From positions 1-17,690 of the forward strand of contig URTC01000002.1 of NCBI GenBank assembly GCA_900550765.1: 17,690 bases of DNA. The letters are read 5' to 3'. This DNA is from an uncultured Clostridia bacterium. GTDB lineage: Bacteria > Bacillota > Clostridia > Christensenellales > QALW01. Made by a program: the position numbers and the translations under genes. Shown here piece by piece: positions 1 through 8,900 of the stretch. Positions within the stretch are counted from its first letter, which is position 1. Every line of letters starts with the position of its first letter. Under the pieces are notes generated by a model that saw only the letters and a program-made list of their open reading frames with translations, had not been told where the DNA came from and did not search any database.

Positions 1-646
1 GCCTGTTGGGTTCGGCTACGGCGAGACCGGCAACGGGATGGGCCCAGAACGGGCGGAGGAGATTCGGGCTGCGGCTGTAAAAGCAGGAATCCCCAGGCTG
101 TACCTGGTAAAAATGGCTTCATTCGTCTATAATACTGAATGGCGCGCAAAGTTTACCGGCGGAAGCTATGATGCGGTTTCCTTTTACGGCCTGAGCGTGA
201 ATCAGCCGGATACGCCTTATCAAAAGCTGGCAGAAGAGGCGGAATTCCGCAATAAATATATGGCGTATTGTTATCAATATAACGATACCGGACTGCCGCT
301 GATTCCTACGTTTACTGCCGGGCGGGATCAGCGGCCGCGCATTGATAATCCGACTACCTGGGCGCACGACTATAAAGGGTATTCGCTGAAGGCGGAAGAG
401 GATGAGATCGGCGCACATGTGTACCGGGTTTTGTGCTTTGCCCGGGAATATGCCGACTGCTGCCCCACAGGTCTTTGCCATGGCTATGCCTGGAATGAGC
501 ATGACGAGGGTGCAGGAATCTGCCCTACGATAGAAGTAGATGAAAACGGATGGCCCTGCAGGGATGACGAGGGGAATCTTTGCATCAATACCCGGCAGCT
601 GGAGGAAGTAAAACGGTATATTCAAAAATTTAAAAATGAAGATTGA
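1..646 (+). CDS. C-terminal part of a putative GH99/WbsX-like glycoside hydrolase (5' end missing)
   Basis: The reading frame is open from base 2 and ends at TGA 644-646, so the gene begins upstream of the window and about 214 residues are visible. The segment has alternating hydrophobic strands and aromatic-rich stretches typical of the end of a TIM-barrel. The most telling motif is WNEHDEGAGICPT, about 60 residues from the end, which resembles the W-N-E-x-x-E-G motif near the C-terminus of GH99-like/WbsX-type and GH71-like proteins; its acidic residues are active-site candidates. The phrases YDAVSFYG and LPLIPTFTAGRDQRPR also fit a barrel enzyme. No signal peptide can be judged because the N-terminus is missing. 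A strong hairpin terminator follows nine bases after the stop, so this is the last gene of its unit. The family call rests on motif resemblance alone; the substrate is unknown. Confidence 0.55.
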   Translation, partial: PVGFGYGETGNGMGPERAEEIRAAAVKAGIPRLYLVKMASFVYNTEWRAKFTGGSYDAVSFYGLSVNQPDTPYQKLAEEAEFRNKYMAYCYQYNDTGLPLIPTFTAGRDQRPRIDNPTTWAHDYKGYSLKAEEDEIGAHVYRVLCFAREYADCCPTGLCHGYAWNEHDEGAGICPTIEVDENGWPCRDDEGNLCINTRQLEEVKRYIQKFKNED

Positions 647-654
647 GCTATTTA

Positions 655-680
655 AAACCGCGCTGAAATCAGCGCGGTTT
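655..680 (+). terminator. Rho-independent terminator after the GH99-like gene
   Basis: Perfect inverted repeat with 12-base arms (AAACCGCGCTGA and TCAGCGCGGTTT) around a 2-base centre, GC-rich core, ending in TTT. The flanking A and T runs are nearly symmetric, so it could also stop transcription arriving on the minus strand from the MATE operon, although that operon ends 270 bases away. Confidence 0.85.
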
Positions 681-952
681 ATATGTTGCATTCAGCTAAA
701 GTATAGGGGGAACTGCCGGCGCCTTCGTCAGAGGGATCCGAAAAGCAGAGAAGACAATTGAATTTTTTATGGATATATAGGCAGCCTGCTTTTTAAAAGA
801 TACAATACTGCAGTCTGTTCTGATAAAACAAGTCTTTTCTTGAAGAAGACGGTACTGCATTTAGGCAGAGGGAGAGCAGCTATATTGTTTTTTTCTGCGC
901 TGCTGTTCGAAAGCAGGTTACAACCTTGCTGTAGGGGCTTCTCCTGTGCTTT
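681..952. other. Convergent intergenic spacer without recognisable genes
   Basis: This stretch separates two converging genes. I see no open frame with a ribosome binding site, no tRNA-like fold and no strong hairpin. A weak inverted repeat (GAGCAGC about 20 bases before GCTGCTG, around 875-905) is the only structure noticed. No clear terminator lies directly behind the MATE gene. Confidence 0.5.
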
Positions 953-2344
953 TTACAGCGCTTCGATTTCTTGGCACCGCGCCTGAAGCTTTTTGCGCCA
1001 GGGCCCAAAACAAAAGTACAGCCCCAAACTCAATGCCGTTAAAACAAAAGTGATGGGATAAATAATAAAGATACTATCAATACTGGCGGTATCTATAACA
1101 GGAATCAGGAACCGCAGCCAATAGATCCAGACGATACGGAAGCCGCACATCCATAAAAAAGAGGTGATCATCGGAAAGATCGGACTGCCGCAGCTGCGAA
1201 GCGTAGCGGAAAGAATATCGCTGATTCCGGTAATAAAGTAGAAAGTGGCAATATAAAACACTTTGGAAGCACCAAAGGATATGATTTTATCAAAATTGGG
1301 ATCGGCCCTGTCTACAAACATTCCTACCAGCTGATGCCGGAAAAGAGATGCCAGCATTCCTAAAGAAAGCATCAACCCCACGGTCAGTGCCAGTGCAATC
1401 AAGGTTCCCTTTTTTACCCGTTTAAAATTCCCTGCACCGATATTTTGGCCGGCAAAAGTCATTAGAGCCAGCCCGATACTGCTGGAGATAATCAGAATAA
1501 AATCATCCAGCTTACTGGCGGCAGTACTGCCTGCCGTAGCCGCAGCGCCAAAAGAATTGATAAAGGTTTGAATAATAATATTTGAAACATTAATAATCGC
1601 CGTCTGCAGTCCTGCCGGAAGACCTATTTTAACAATAGCAGCCGTATCCGAAGCAGTACACCGAAGCTCTTTCAACAGCAGATTAAAGCTGCCCTTGCTG
1701 CGCATTAAAGTAATTATGACTAAAACTGCAGAAACAAGCTGTGATCCTACCGTGGCAAAGGCCGCGCCGGCTACACCCCAATGAAATACGCCCACAAACA
1801 GCAGGTCAAGGCCCACATTGGTAGCCGCCGAACAGGCCAAAAAAAACAGCGGATGATGGGAATCGCCCACTGCGCGCAGGATACCTGCCCCCATATTATA
1901 TACGATCAAAAAAAAGGATCCGCCAAAATAGATCCGAAGATACATCTGCGCATCCTCTAAGATTACAGGGTCGGTATTCATCAAATGAAGAATAGAAGGG
2001 GTAAACAGAACGCCCAGCACCGAAATCAGCAGACCGCACACCATGCTCAGCAGAAATCCCGTATGTCCCGCCCGATGCACGCCGCGGCCGTCCCCGGCAC
2101 CGAAAAATTTGGATACCACCACACTGCCGCCGGTGGAAATTCCTAAAAACAAACCGATCAAGCACGAACAAATCGGTGTGGTGGTGCCTACTGCCGCCAG
2201 TGCGTTTCCGCCGCAGAACTGCCCTACGATCAGCGAATCAGCCGCGTTGTAAAGGTTTTGCAGCAAATTCGTCAAATAGATCGGTATAGCGAATAAAAGC
2301 AGCTGCTTAAGTATCGGACCCTGCGTCATATTGATGCTTTTCAT
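953..2344 (-). CDS. MATE family multidrug/metabolite efflux transporter
   Basis: A 463-residue polytopic membrane protein, the usual length for a MATE (DinF/NorM-type) Na+- or H+-coupled antiporter that exports organic cations or drugs across the cytoplasmic membrane. About twelve hydrophobic segments are visible in two similar halves. Family-typical phrases are the N-terminal GPILKQLLLFAIPIYLTNLL, NAADSLIVGQFCGG, and the second-half counterpart KIGLPAGLQTAIINVSNIII followed by GQNIGAGN. I chose the ATG at 2342-2344 because GGAGG (2352-2356) sits seven bases before it; an ATG five codons upstream is possible but would put that site inside the gene. The start overlaps the stop of the upstream IMPACT gene as ATGA, so translation is probably coupled. 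It is the last gene of the tyrS operon. The substrate cannot be inferred. Confidence 0.92.
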   Translation of the reverse strand: MKSINMTQGPILKQLLLFAIPIYLTNLLQNLYNAADSLIVGQFCGGNALAAVGTTTPICSCLIGLFLGISTGGSVVVSKFFGAGDGRGVHRAGHTGFLLSMVCGLLISVLGVLFTPSILHLMNTDPVILEDAQMYLRIYFGGSFFLIVYNMGAGILRAVGDSHHPLFFLACSAATNVGLDLLFVGVFHWGVAGAAFATVGSQLVSAVLVIITLMRSKGSFNLLLKELRCTASDTAAIVKIGLPAGLQTAIINVSNIIIQTFINSFGAAATAGSTAASKLDDFILIISSSIGLALMTFAGQNIGAGNFKRVKKGTLIALALTVGLMLSLGMLASLFRHQLVGMFVDRADPNFDKIISFGASKVFYIATFYFITGISDILSATLRSCGSPIFPMITSFLWMCGFRIVWIYWLRFLIPVIDTASIDSIFIIYPITFVLTALSLGLYFCFGPWRKKLQARCQEIEAL

Positions 2345-2979
2345 TGCCTCTCCTCCCATGGATAATACAGTGTATCGGTTTTTTGGGTGCGCGCGCGCCC
2401 GTTTGTGAGCGCGGCAAGCTCTTTTTCAAGGCGGTCCTCATCCTGCTGCCGAACGACGCACCGGATACAGACGCTTTCTGAAAATTCAACCGCCTCTAAA
2501 GCAATATCGCTCTTGCTTCTTATGATATGCTCAACATGGGCAAAATGGGTGTAATCCATAAAAATTTCAAATTTTACGCTGCGCACCATCCATACCGCTT
2601 TTGCGGCATCCAGCGCACCGGCCGCACCGGATGCATAGGCTCGTGTCAATCCTCCTGTACCTAAAAGAATGCCGCCGAAGTAGCGCGTGACTACAACAAC
2701 GGCATTGGTTATATTCTTTTTTTTCAAACATTCAAGCATAGGAACACCGGCGGTGCCCTGAGGCTCGCCGTCATCACTGCAGCGCACATTTTCACCGGCC
2801 GGACCCAAGCGATAGGCCCAGCAGTGATGGCGCGCGTCAGGATAGCGCTTTTTTTGGCTGTTTATCACCGCAAGAGCCTGCTGTTCATTCTGGGCTGCGG
2901 CCGCCAAGGCAATAAATGTGGATTTTTGCAAAATCTGCTCAAAGCTTCCGGCGGAAGCTATGGTTTTATATTCATCCAT
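2341..2979 (-). CDS. IMPACT/YigZ family protein
   Basis: A 212-residue protein of the YigZ/YvyE (UPF0029-IMPACT) family, whose members are related to the eukaryotic translation regulator IMPACT; the bacterial biochemical role is unsettled. The N-terminal IMPACT domain carries the signature phrases YPDARHHCWAYRLG (residues 46-59), CSDDGEPQGTAGVPML (67-82) and VVVVTRYFGGILLGTGGL (94-111). Residues after about 135 fit the small alpha-beta C-terminal domain (DUF1949 type). The ATG at 2977-2979 gives the normal family N-terminus (MDEYKTI); a frame extension 22 codons upstream overlaps tyrS and lacks family resemblance. The start is one base after the tyrS stop and the ribosome site is weak, so coupling to tyrS translation is likely. 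The stop overlaps the MATE start as ATGA. Confidence 0.93.
   Translation of the reverse strand: MDEYKTIASAGSFEQILQKSTFIALAAAAQNEQQALAVINSQKKRYPDARHHCWAYRLGPAGENVRCSDDGEPQGTAGVPMLECLKKKNITNAVVVVTRYFGGILLGTGGLTRAYASGAAGALDAAKAVWMVRSVKFEIFMDYTHFAHVEHIIRSKSDIALEAVEFSESVCIRCVVRQQDEDRLEKELAALTNGRARTQKTDTLYYPWEERQ
2352..2356 (-). promoter_or_regulatory. Ribosome binding site deciding the MATE start
   Basis: GGAGG on the minus strand, seven bases before ATG 2342-2344. It lies inside the end of the IMPACT gene and favours the shorter MATE start. Confidence 0.75.
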
Positions 2980-2980
2980 T

Positions 2981-4201
2981 TTACTTAATAACAATCTTCT
3001 TATGCACTTTTTTGCCCTTGTGCAGAATAAATTCGCCTGCCGCAAGCAGCTGCGCGGGTACCACGGCGTTTACATCGGTGATCTTATCCTCATTCAGGGA
3101 TACGGCACCGCCTTCGATCAGCCGTCGGCCTTCACCAAGGCTTTTGGTGATATCCGCCAGCATCAAAAGCTCCGTTACTCTTCCGGCAGCCTGTTCTTTT
3201 GAAAGAGATACGGAAATCATATCCGCTTCGCTTCCTCCGCCGAAAGCAGCGGCGGCAGCAGCCTGCGCTTTTTTTGCCTCTTCCTCGGAATGTACGATCT
3301 TCGTTACCTCATAGGCCAGCCGCTCCTTTGCCGCGTTGATGCGCTCATCCTGATACGCGCAAAGCCGGGCGATTTCATCTAACGGAAGAAACGTCAGCAG
3401 CTTCAGGCATTTTTCCACATCGGCGTCATCCACATTGCGCCAGTACTGATAAAAATCATACGGCGAGGTTTTTTCGGCGGAAAGCCAGACCGCACCGCCG
3501 GCGGTCTTGCCCATCTTCTGACCGTCGCTTTTGGTTAAAAGCGTAAAGGTCATCGCAAAGGCGTCCTTTTTTTCCTTGCGGCGGATCAAATCGGCGCCGC
3601 CGAGCATATTGGACCACTGATCGTCGCCGCCCAGCTGCAGAGCACAGCCGTATTTTTGGTACAGCATTAAAAAGTCATAGCTCTGCATCAGCATATAGTT
3701 GAATTCCAAAAAGGAGAGTCCCTTTTCCATACGGGTTTTAAAGCACTCGGCTGTAAGCATGCGGTTTACCGAAAAATATACGCCGATATCCCGCAAAAAT
3801 TCCACGTAATTTAATTTCAGCAGCCATTCGGCGTTATCCACCATAATGGCCTTATCATCAGAAAAATCTATAAATTTTGCAATCTGCTCCTTAAAGCAGT
3901 TTACGTTATGCTGAATCGTCTCCAAGGTCATCATCGAGCGCATATCCGTTCTGCCGCTGGGATCCCCCACACATCCGGTGCCGCCCCCTACCAAACAGAT
4001 TGGTCTGTGGCCTGCGCGCTGCATGTGCGCCATAGCCATCAAAACAAGAAAATGCCCTACGTGAAGGCTGTCGGCTGTGGGATCAAAGCCCACATAAAAC
4101 GTTACCCTTTCGCTGCCCAGCAGCCGGTACAGGTCCTCTTCAAAAGTGATCTGTTTTACAAAGCCGCGGGCTTTTAAGGTATCCAAAACGTTTTCCGCCA
4201 T
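2981..4201 (-). CDS. tyrS: Tyrosyl-tRNA synthetase
   Basis: Charges tRNA-Tyr with tyrosine in the cytoplasm; class I aminoacyl-tRNA synthetase, 406 residues, a normal length for a bacterial TyrRS. Visible motifs in order: [15 protein letters not shown], with the HIGH box as HVGH at 47-50; tyrosine/tRNA pocket residues in QLGGDDQW (189-196); the KMSKS loop as KMGKT (229-233), a known variant of the TyrRS group; and an S4-like RNA-binding domain from about 340 to the end ([14 protein letters not shown]). ATG 4199-4201 is chosen because AAGGAG (4211-4216) lies nine bases upstream; an in-frame GTG six codons earlier would overlap that site. First gene of an operon with the IMPACT and MATE genes. 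The leader is only about 30 bases, so the T-box riboswitch that often controls this gene in Firmicutes is absent. Confidence 0.97.
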   Translation of the reverse strand: MAENVLDTLKARGFVKQITFEEDLYRLLGSERVTFYVGFDPTADSLHVGHFLVLMAMAHMQRAGHRPICLVGGGTGCVGDPSGRTDMRSMMTLETIQHNVNCFKEQIAKFIDFSDDKAIMVDNAEWLLKLNYVEFLRDIGVYFSVNRMLTAECFKTRMEKGLSFLEFNYMLMQSYDFLMLYQKYGCALQLGGDDQWSNMLGGADLIRRKEKKDAFAMTFTLLTKSDGQKMGKTAGGAVWLSAEKTSPYDFYQYWRNVDDADVEKCLKLLTFLPLDEIARLCAYQDERINAAKERLAYEVTKIVHSEEEAKKAQAAAAAAFGGGSEADMISVSLSKEQAAGRVTELLMLADITKSLGEGRRLIEGGAVSLNEDKITDVNAVVPAQLLAAGEFILHKGKKVHKKIVIK

Positions 4202-4236
4202 CAAAGTTCTCTCCTTCACTATTGATATTGCTACCT

Positions 4237-4265
4237 ATTATACCGCCGTTAGTTTAAAAAAGCAA
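4237..4265 (-). promoter_or_regulatory. Promoter of the tyrS-IMPACT-MATE operon
   Basis: On the minus strand, -35 TTGCTT (4260-4265), a 17-base spacer and a perfect -10 TATAAT (4237-4242). It lies 36 bases before the tyrS ATG, giving a very short leader. Confidence 0.8.
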
Positions 4266-4421
4266 GCTGTTTTCGTGAGAAATTCCCGCTGTTTTATCGG
4301 GTTTTTCTCAATCCCGAAGGCGCGGAGCGGAAGCTTCGGCAGGCGGCTAAAGAAAAGATTCCCCCTGCATAGCAGAAATCGTTCGCTCGCGGGCTTGCCT
4401 ATATATGGTTTTTCTTGGCTT

Positions 4422-4480
4422 TCTCTGACGAGGAGAGCCTGCTCATATGTTATTTCTCTTGGCTCCCTCTGATGAGGGAG
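4422..4480. repeat. Palindromic intergenic repeat, copy A
   Basis: A 59-base unit with two hairpins. The first closes around GACG with flanking GGCT...AGCC; the second is GCTCCCTC / GAGGGAGC around TGAT. The unit aligns base for base with copy B at 4563-4621 (48 of 59 identical by my count). The second hairpin and what follows it (GGCGAGCGGCAGCGAGACGG) resemble GGCTCCCTCTGATGAGGGAG-type repeats I recall from gut Clostridia intergenic regions; that link is from memory. Confidence 0.65.
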
Positions 4481-4562
4481 CTGGCGAGCGGCAGCGAGAC
4501 GGAGGGAGAGACTTGCAGCAGAGCAAGGGATCACTACCCCTGCGCCGCCTGCGGCGGCAGCT

Positions 4563-4621
4563 CCCCTGACAAGGGGAGCCTGCTCGTGTGTAGTTTCTCT
4601 TGGTTGCCTCTGATAAGGGAG
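4563..4621. repeat. Palindromic intergenic repeat, copy B
   Basis: Second copy of the unit at 4422-4480, starting 141 bases later. Its first hairpin is GCTCCCCT / AGGGGAGC around GACA; its second is TTGCCTC / GAGGCAA, completed just past the unit at 4625 and followed by TTTTT. Several differences from copy A occur in both arms so that pairing is kept. The last hairpin followed by T-rich sequence could act as a terminator on the plus strand, but no plus-strand gene feeds it. Confidence 0.65.
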
Positions 4622-4720
4622 GCAATTTTTGTTTTCGTTCTGCCTCTATTTTATTCCTTCGCTTTTCATCGCAAAAGCATGTTCCCTCCACGCGGGTGCC
4701 ATGTGGATTTCAATATGCAA

Positions 4721-4746
4721 AACATCCGAGCCGCAGCCCGGATGTT
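4721..4746 (-). terminator. Terminator of the PHP-domain gene
   Basis: Hairpin with 8-base arms AACATCCG and CGGATGTT and a 10-base GC-rich loop, lying 14 bases beyond the PHP stop codon. On the minus strand it runs into GTTTTG, a short T tract, so termination is plausible but not strong. Confidence 0.6.
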
Positions 4747-4760
4747 CTAAAAACGCAAAA

Positions 4761-5780
4761 TTATTCCGTAAACAGTTCATCGGTAAAATATGCATTGGTA
4801 TCCGCATGCCGGCCGCAGCCGTCGGTAACCGTTACGCGGACATAGACGTCGCCCGGCTCTATCGTTAGAGAGGCCTCCGTGATTGTCTGGCCCTCCGGTG
4901 CAAAAAATGAAACGTAGCCTCTGCGGCGGCCTAATGTAAAGCCGATTTTTGCCGCGGGAGAGCAGGTGATATGGAGCGTTCCGTCTTCAAACCACAGGGC
5001 ATGAATTTCCGGTCCTTGCGATGCATAAAAATGGCCTTCTTCCAGCGCTCTGGTAATGGTGCGGTATTCTAATTTCTGTGCTTTTATCATGACAAAGCCG
5101 CCGAAGGAATCCCTTGTGCAGGGGGTTCCGTAATTATGGTTATCATCGGCGGCAATGCAGTAGATCCTTTTGCCTGCGCGGAGCATATCATCATATACCC
5201 GCGGATTGTAATCCTCATAACCCGCGGAGATACAGCCGAAATTACAGATCTCCATTGCATGCATTCCCTCATAGCGGGCATAGGATCGATAATCCTCCTG
5301 GGACCAGGTAGGATGATTATAAGTTACAAAAAATCCGGCTTCTCTGCCGCGCTTCATCATATCGCTGACGCCTTCGGGGGAGTATGTGCGTACATAATCC
5401 GGTTCCGTTTCCTTAAAACGGACTTCATCTCTGTGTTTTACGGCATTGGCAAACAAATAGTCGCTTCTGTGCCAGCATACCGGCGTAAGATTCTCTTCCT
5501 CCAAAGCAATCAGGCACATATGGCAGCAGGGGCCGCCGTCGTTTGCCGTGCCGGAATTGACCTCCATCTCATAGCCGTTCAGGGGCAGAAAGGATTCGTC
5601 GCGCAGTTCGGGATGCGGAATCAGAATGTCGTGGTCGGTAAAGGCAAGGATTGAATATCCCTGTTCGCGGTAAAGCTTTTTTAATTCTGCCGGACTCAGA
5701 CAGGCATCGGAAAAATCGGAATGGCAGTGCAGGTTTGCCTTATAAAAAGTTCCGGTTTGCGGCAGCAGATATTTTTTCAT
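4761..5780 (-). CDS. PHP-domain metal-dependent phosphoesterase
   Basis: A 339-residue cytoplasmic protein of the PHP (polymerase and histidinol phosphatase) superfamily, which uses a cluster of metals to hydrolyse phosphoesters. Visible metal-ligand motifs: HCHSDFSD (H18, H20, D22), FTDHD (D49, H50), E71 in GYEMEV, NHP (H156) and ADDNHN (D212, H215). Residues after about 250 look like a beta-rich extra domain (GRRRGYVSFF, ASLTIEPGDVYVRVTVTD), which resembles the C-terminal part of stand-alone PHP proteins in Firmicutes. Start ATG 5778-5780 has AGAGGA seven bases before it. There is no polymerase or histidinol-phosphatase fusion, so the substrate is unknown. It is transcribed divergently from the GH106-like gene and may belong to its regulon, but only position suggests this. 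Confidence 0.85.
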   Translation of the reverse strand: MKKYLLPQTGTFYKANLHCHSDFSDACLSPAELKKLYREQGYSILAFTDHDILIPHPELRDESFLPLNGYEMEVNSGTANDGGPCCHMCLIALEEENLTPVCWHRSDYLFANAVKHRDEVRFKETEPDYVRTYSPEGVSDMMKRGREAGFFVTYNHPTWSQEDYRSYARYEGMHAMEICNFGCISAGYEDYNPRVYDDMLRAGKRIYCIAADDNHNYGTPCTRDSFGGFVMIKAQKLEYRTITRALEEGHFYASQGPEIHALWFEDGTLHITCSPAAKIGFTLGRRRGYVSFFAPEGQTITEASLTIEPGDVYVRVTVTDGCGRHADTNAYFTDELFTE

Positions 5781-5812
5781 AAAAAATCCTCTTTTTTGTT
5801 AAAATTAATTTT

Positions 5813-5841
5813 ATTATAAGCCGCGTGCCTAAAAAAGTCAA
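5813..5841 (-). promoter_or_regulatory. Promoter of the PHP gene
   Basis: Minus-strand -35 TTGACT (5836-5841), a 17-base spacer and -10 TATAAT (5813-5818), 33 bases before the start codon. A near-consensus sigma-A site. Confidence 0.85.
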
Positions 5842-5906
5842 TTCTTAATAAGGAATGGTACCTGTTTCTGCTTCCAAAAAGTTTCATTTTTCTCAAGCCT
5901 CAGGTC

Positions 5907-5935
5907 TTGCATTTGCAAAAGATGTATGCTACAAT
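5907..5935 (+). promoter_or_regulatory. Promoter of the GH106-like gene
   Basis: -35 TTGCAT (5907-5912), a 17-base spacer and -10 TACAAT (5930-5935), 58 bases before the ATG. The -35/spacer contains ATTTGCAA (5911-5918), a motif also present just upstream of the GH27 -10 box. The two divergent -35 boxes in this region are 65 bases apart. Confidence 0.75.
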
Positions 5936-5993
5936 AAGCAAAGTATATGGATGGAAAAAGGAAGATTCCACCAGTTAAACGGAGGATTTTATC

Positions 5994-8900
5994 ATGTTGT
6001 ATAAAAAGAATGCAGTGCCGGAGCTCACTGCGGAGTTGTTTGAAAACCCCACATCGGAATTTCGGGGAGCCCCTTTTTGGGCCTGGAATACCAAACTGAA
6101 AGACGAGATGCTCCTTAGGCAAATTGAGATCTTTAAGCAGATGGGTATTGGCGGCTTCCACATGCACGTGCGGTCAGGCATGGCCACCGAATATTTAAGC
6201 GAAGAGTTTATGCGCCTGATTCGCCTGTGCAATGAAAAGGCAAAAAAAGAGGATATGCTTTGCTGGCTGTATGACGAAGACCGTTGGCCTTCCGGGGCGG
6301 CGGGCGGCCTTGTTACAAAAAATTACCGCTACAGGGGCCGTTCTCTGGTAATTGACAGCACGGATCCGCACAGCCGTCGGAATTTTGCTGAGAATTTTGA
6401 AGAATTCTGCCGGATGGCGGATGCGGGAGAAAAGCCCTGCGGATATTTTTTGGGCAGATACACCGTAACCTTTGACGGCAATCATTTTATGAAGGACTAT
6501 CGCCGCTTGGAGGCGGAGGAGGAACCCTCCGGCAAGGTGTGGTATGCCTATATCATAGTAAATGAGGATAATCCCTGGTATAACGGTCAGGCCTATCTGG
6601 ATACCCTGAATAAACAAGCGGTAGAAGAATTTGTGCATGTGACGTACGATGCATATTTTAACGCCGTCGGCAAAGATTTCGGCGGGAGCATTCCTGCTAT
6701 CTTTACCGATGAGCCCCAGGTGCCGCGGCACAGCTATTTTAAAACCTCCGGAGCGGATGGATATATTACGTTGCCATGTACCGATGATTTTGCGCAGACC
6801 TAAAACGCTGCCTACGGCGAAAGCCTGCTGGATAAGGCCCCGGAGCTGGTATGGGAAAAGCCGGGAAATGGCTGTGCGCTTACCCGCTACCGTTATATGG
6901 ATCATATGTGCGAACGGTTTGTTTCGGCCTTTGTGGATACCATCGGCCAGTGGTGCATGGAGCATAATATTGCCTTTACCGGCCATATGATGCAGGAACC
7001 TACGCTCAGCAGCCAAACCGATTCTTTAGGCGAAGCTATGCGCTGTTACCGGAATTTTCAAATTCCCGGCATGGATCTTTTGTGCGATGCTGTAGAACTG
7101 ACTACCGCCAAACAGGTGCAGTCGGCGGTGCATCAATACGGCAGGGAAGGAATGCTCTCCGAGCTTTACGGCGTTACCGGCTGGAACTTTGATTTTAAAG
7201 GCCATAAGCGTCAGGGCGATTGGCAGGCGGCTTTAGGGGTAACGGTGCGCGTGCATCACTTGACCTGGGTTTCCATGAACGGAGAGGCCAAGCGTGACTA
7301 TCCCGCCTCTATCGGATATCAGTCTCCGTGGTATCGGGAATATCGTTATATCGAAGATCATTTTGCAAGGGTAAACACCGCGCTGACCCGGGGCACGCCG
7401 GAGGTCCGTATCGGAGTGATCCATCCGGTAGAAAGCTTTTGGCTTTACTGCGGGCCTAATGATAAAACCGCATTGCGCCGCCAGTACCTGGATGCACAGT
7501 TCGATCAGCTGACCCGCGCACTTGCCTACAGCGGTATTGATTTTGATTTTATTTCCGAATCTCTCTTTCCGCAGCTGTGCAAAACGGCGTCTGTTCCTCT
7601 TACCGTAGGCGAGATGAAATATGACTGCATCGTCGTTCCGGTAATGGAAACGATGCGTTCCTCAACGCTGGAGCGGCTGGAGGCCTTTGCCAAAGCTGGC
7701 GGCAGGGTGATTTTGATTGGGAAGCCGCCGGTGTATATTGATGCAAAACCTTCCGAGGCAGCGGCAAAGGCGGCAAAAAATTGGAAACAGCTGGACGTAG
7801 ATTATACCGCGTTGATCGATGCTTTAGAGGATTTCCGTTTTGTTGATTTTACCGACATGGATACCGGCGTACGCTGCGGCAACTTTGTGCATCAGCTGCG
7901 CAATGACGGCCAGGATAAATGGCTGTTCTTCTGCCATGGCGAAAATATGGAAAAGCGCAAGGGCTTTGTTTCGGCACTGTATTGTGAAAAAGTAAAGCTT
8001 ACCATTACAGGGGAGTACGATTTGACCGAATATGATACGCTGACCGGTAAAATTTATACTCCGGCTTACCGTATAGAAGACGGAAGAACCATTTTAATGC
8101 GCACCATGTTTGCTCAAGACAGCCTGCTGCTGAAGCTGACGCCGACAAAGGGCGATAAGCTGGTAGAAGGCGATGCGCCTGTTCGGGCTATGCCCAAGGG
8201 CGTAAACGACGTGATTGTAAGCAGGCCCAGCGCCAAAGTGGTTATTCCCGTGGCCGGCGGAAGTGTTTCCGTGGCGGATGCTGTGCCGTATACATTGGAT
8301 GAGCCCAATGCCGTGCTGCTGGATCTTTGTGAATATGCCTTTGACGGCGAAGCTTATCAGGGGCCGGAGGATTCTCTGCTGGTTGCCGATATCGGCAGGA
8401 AGCGGTTCTTTGAAAAACATCAGGGACAGCGCATCGTTCAGCCCTGGGTGGAGATTCCCGAGGAGATACGGCGGGATATGCAAGAGCATACCGTAAAACG
8501 CAGATTCCGATTTCACAGCGACATTGCCGTTGAAAATGCTCATTTGGCATTGGAACTGGCGGATCAGGCAAAGATCTGGGTCAACGGCAGGCAGATCTCC
8601 AATCAGCCCGACGGCTGGTATGTGGATGAATGTATTCAAACCGTACCGGTACCTGCGCTGCAGCCGGGCGAGGTCGTGATTGAAATAGAAATCCCCTTCT
8701 CTTTGCGCAGCTGTACTGAATGGTGTTATTTCCTGGGGGATTTCGGCGTAAAAGTCCGCGGGAAATTTATTACTGTGATTCCCCGGCCCGAAACACTCGC
8801 CTTTGGTGACGCCGTATCGCAGGGGCTGCCGTTCTATACGGGCAATATCATTTATCATACTGCCTACAATGAGCCTGCCGGTGCGGAGCGCACCCTGCAG

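Larger units (their letters stand above)
4266..4720. other. Repeat-bearing intergenic region between tyrS and the PHP gene
   Basis: About 450 bases with no credible gene: the open frames here lack family resemblance and cross hairpins. It contains an imperfect hairpin (arms GAGAAATTCCCG 4277-4288 and CGGGTTTTTCTC 4298-4309), two related 59-base units listed separately, and GC-rich short palindromes between them (CGCCGC/GCGGCG around 4543-4556). The PHP operon terminates at its upper edge and the tyrS promoter sits at its lower edge. Confidence 0.7.

Noticed and set aside
4411..4625. CRISPR array or tandem-repeat locus
   Set aside because: Only two diverged units, 141 bases apart, without uniform spacers; no cas gene is near.
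4415..4750. Open frames of 80-111 codons across the repeat region upstream of tyrS, on both strands
   Set aside because: They run through hairpins, have Ser/Arg/Cys-rich low-complexity translations, lack ribosome sites and overlap one another.
4202..4760. T-box riboswitch upstream of tyrS
   Set aside because: No AGGGTGG-type T-box sequence on the minus strand, and the promoter leaves only about 30 bases of leader.
6801..6803. Full reassignment of TAA as a sense codon in this genome
   Set aside because: TAA ends tyrS, MATE, PHP, GH27, zinc-ribbon and potD at sensible family lengths, and tyrS is followed one base later by the next gene.
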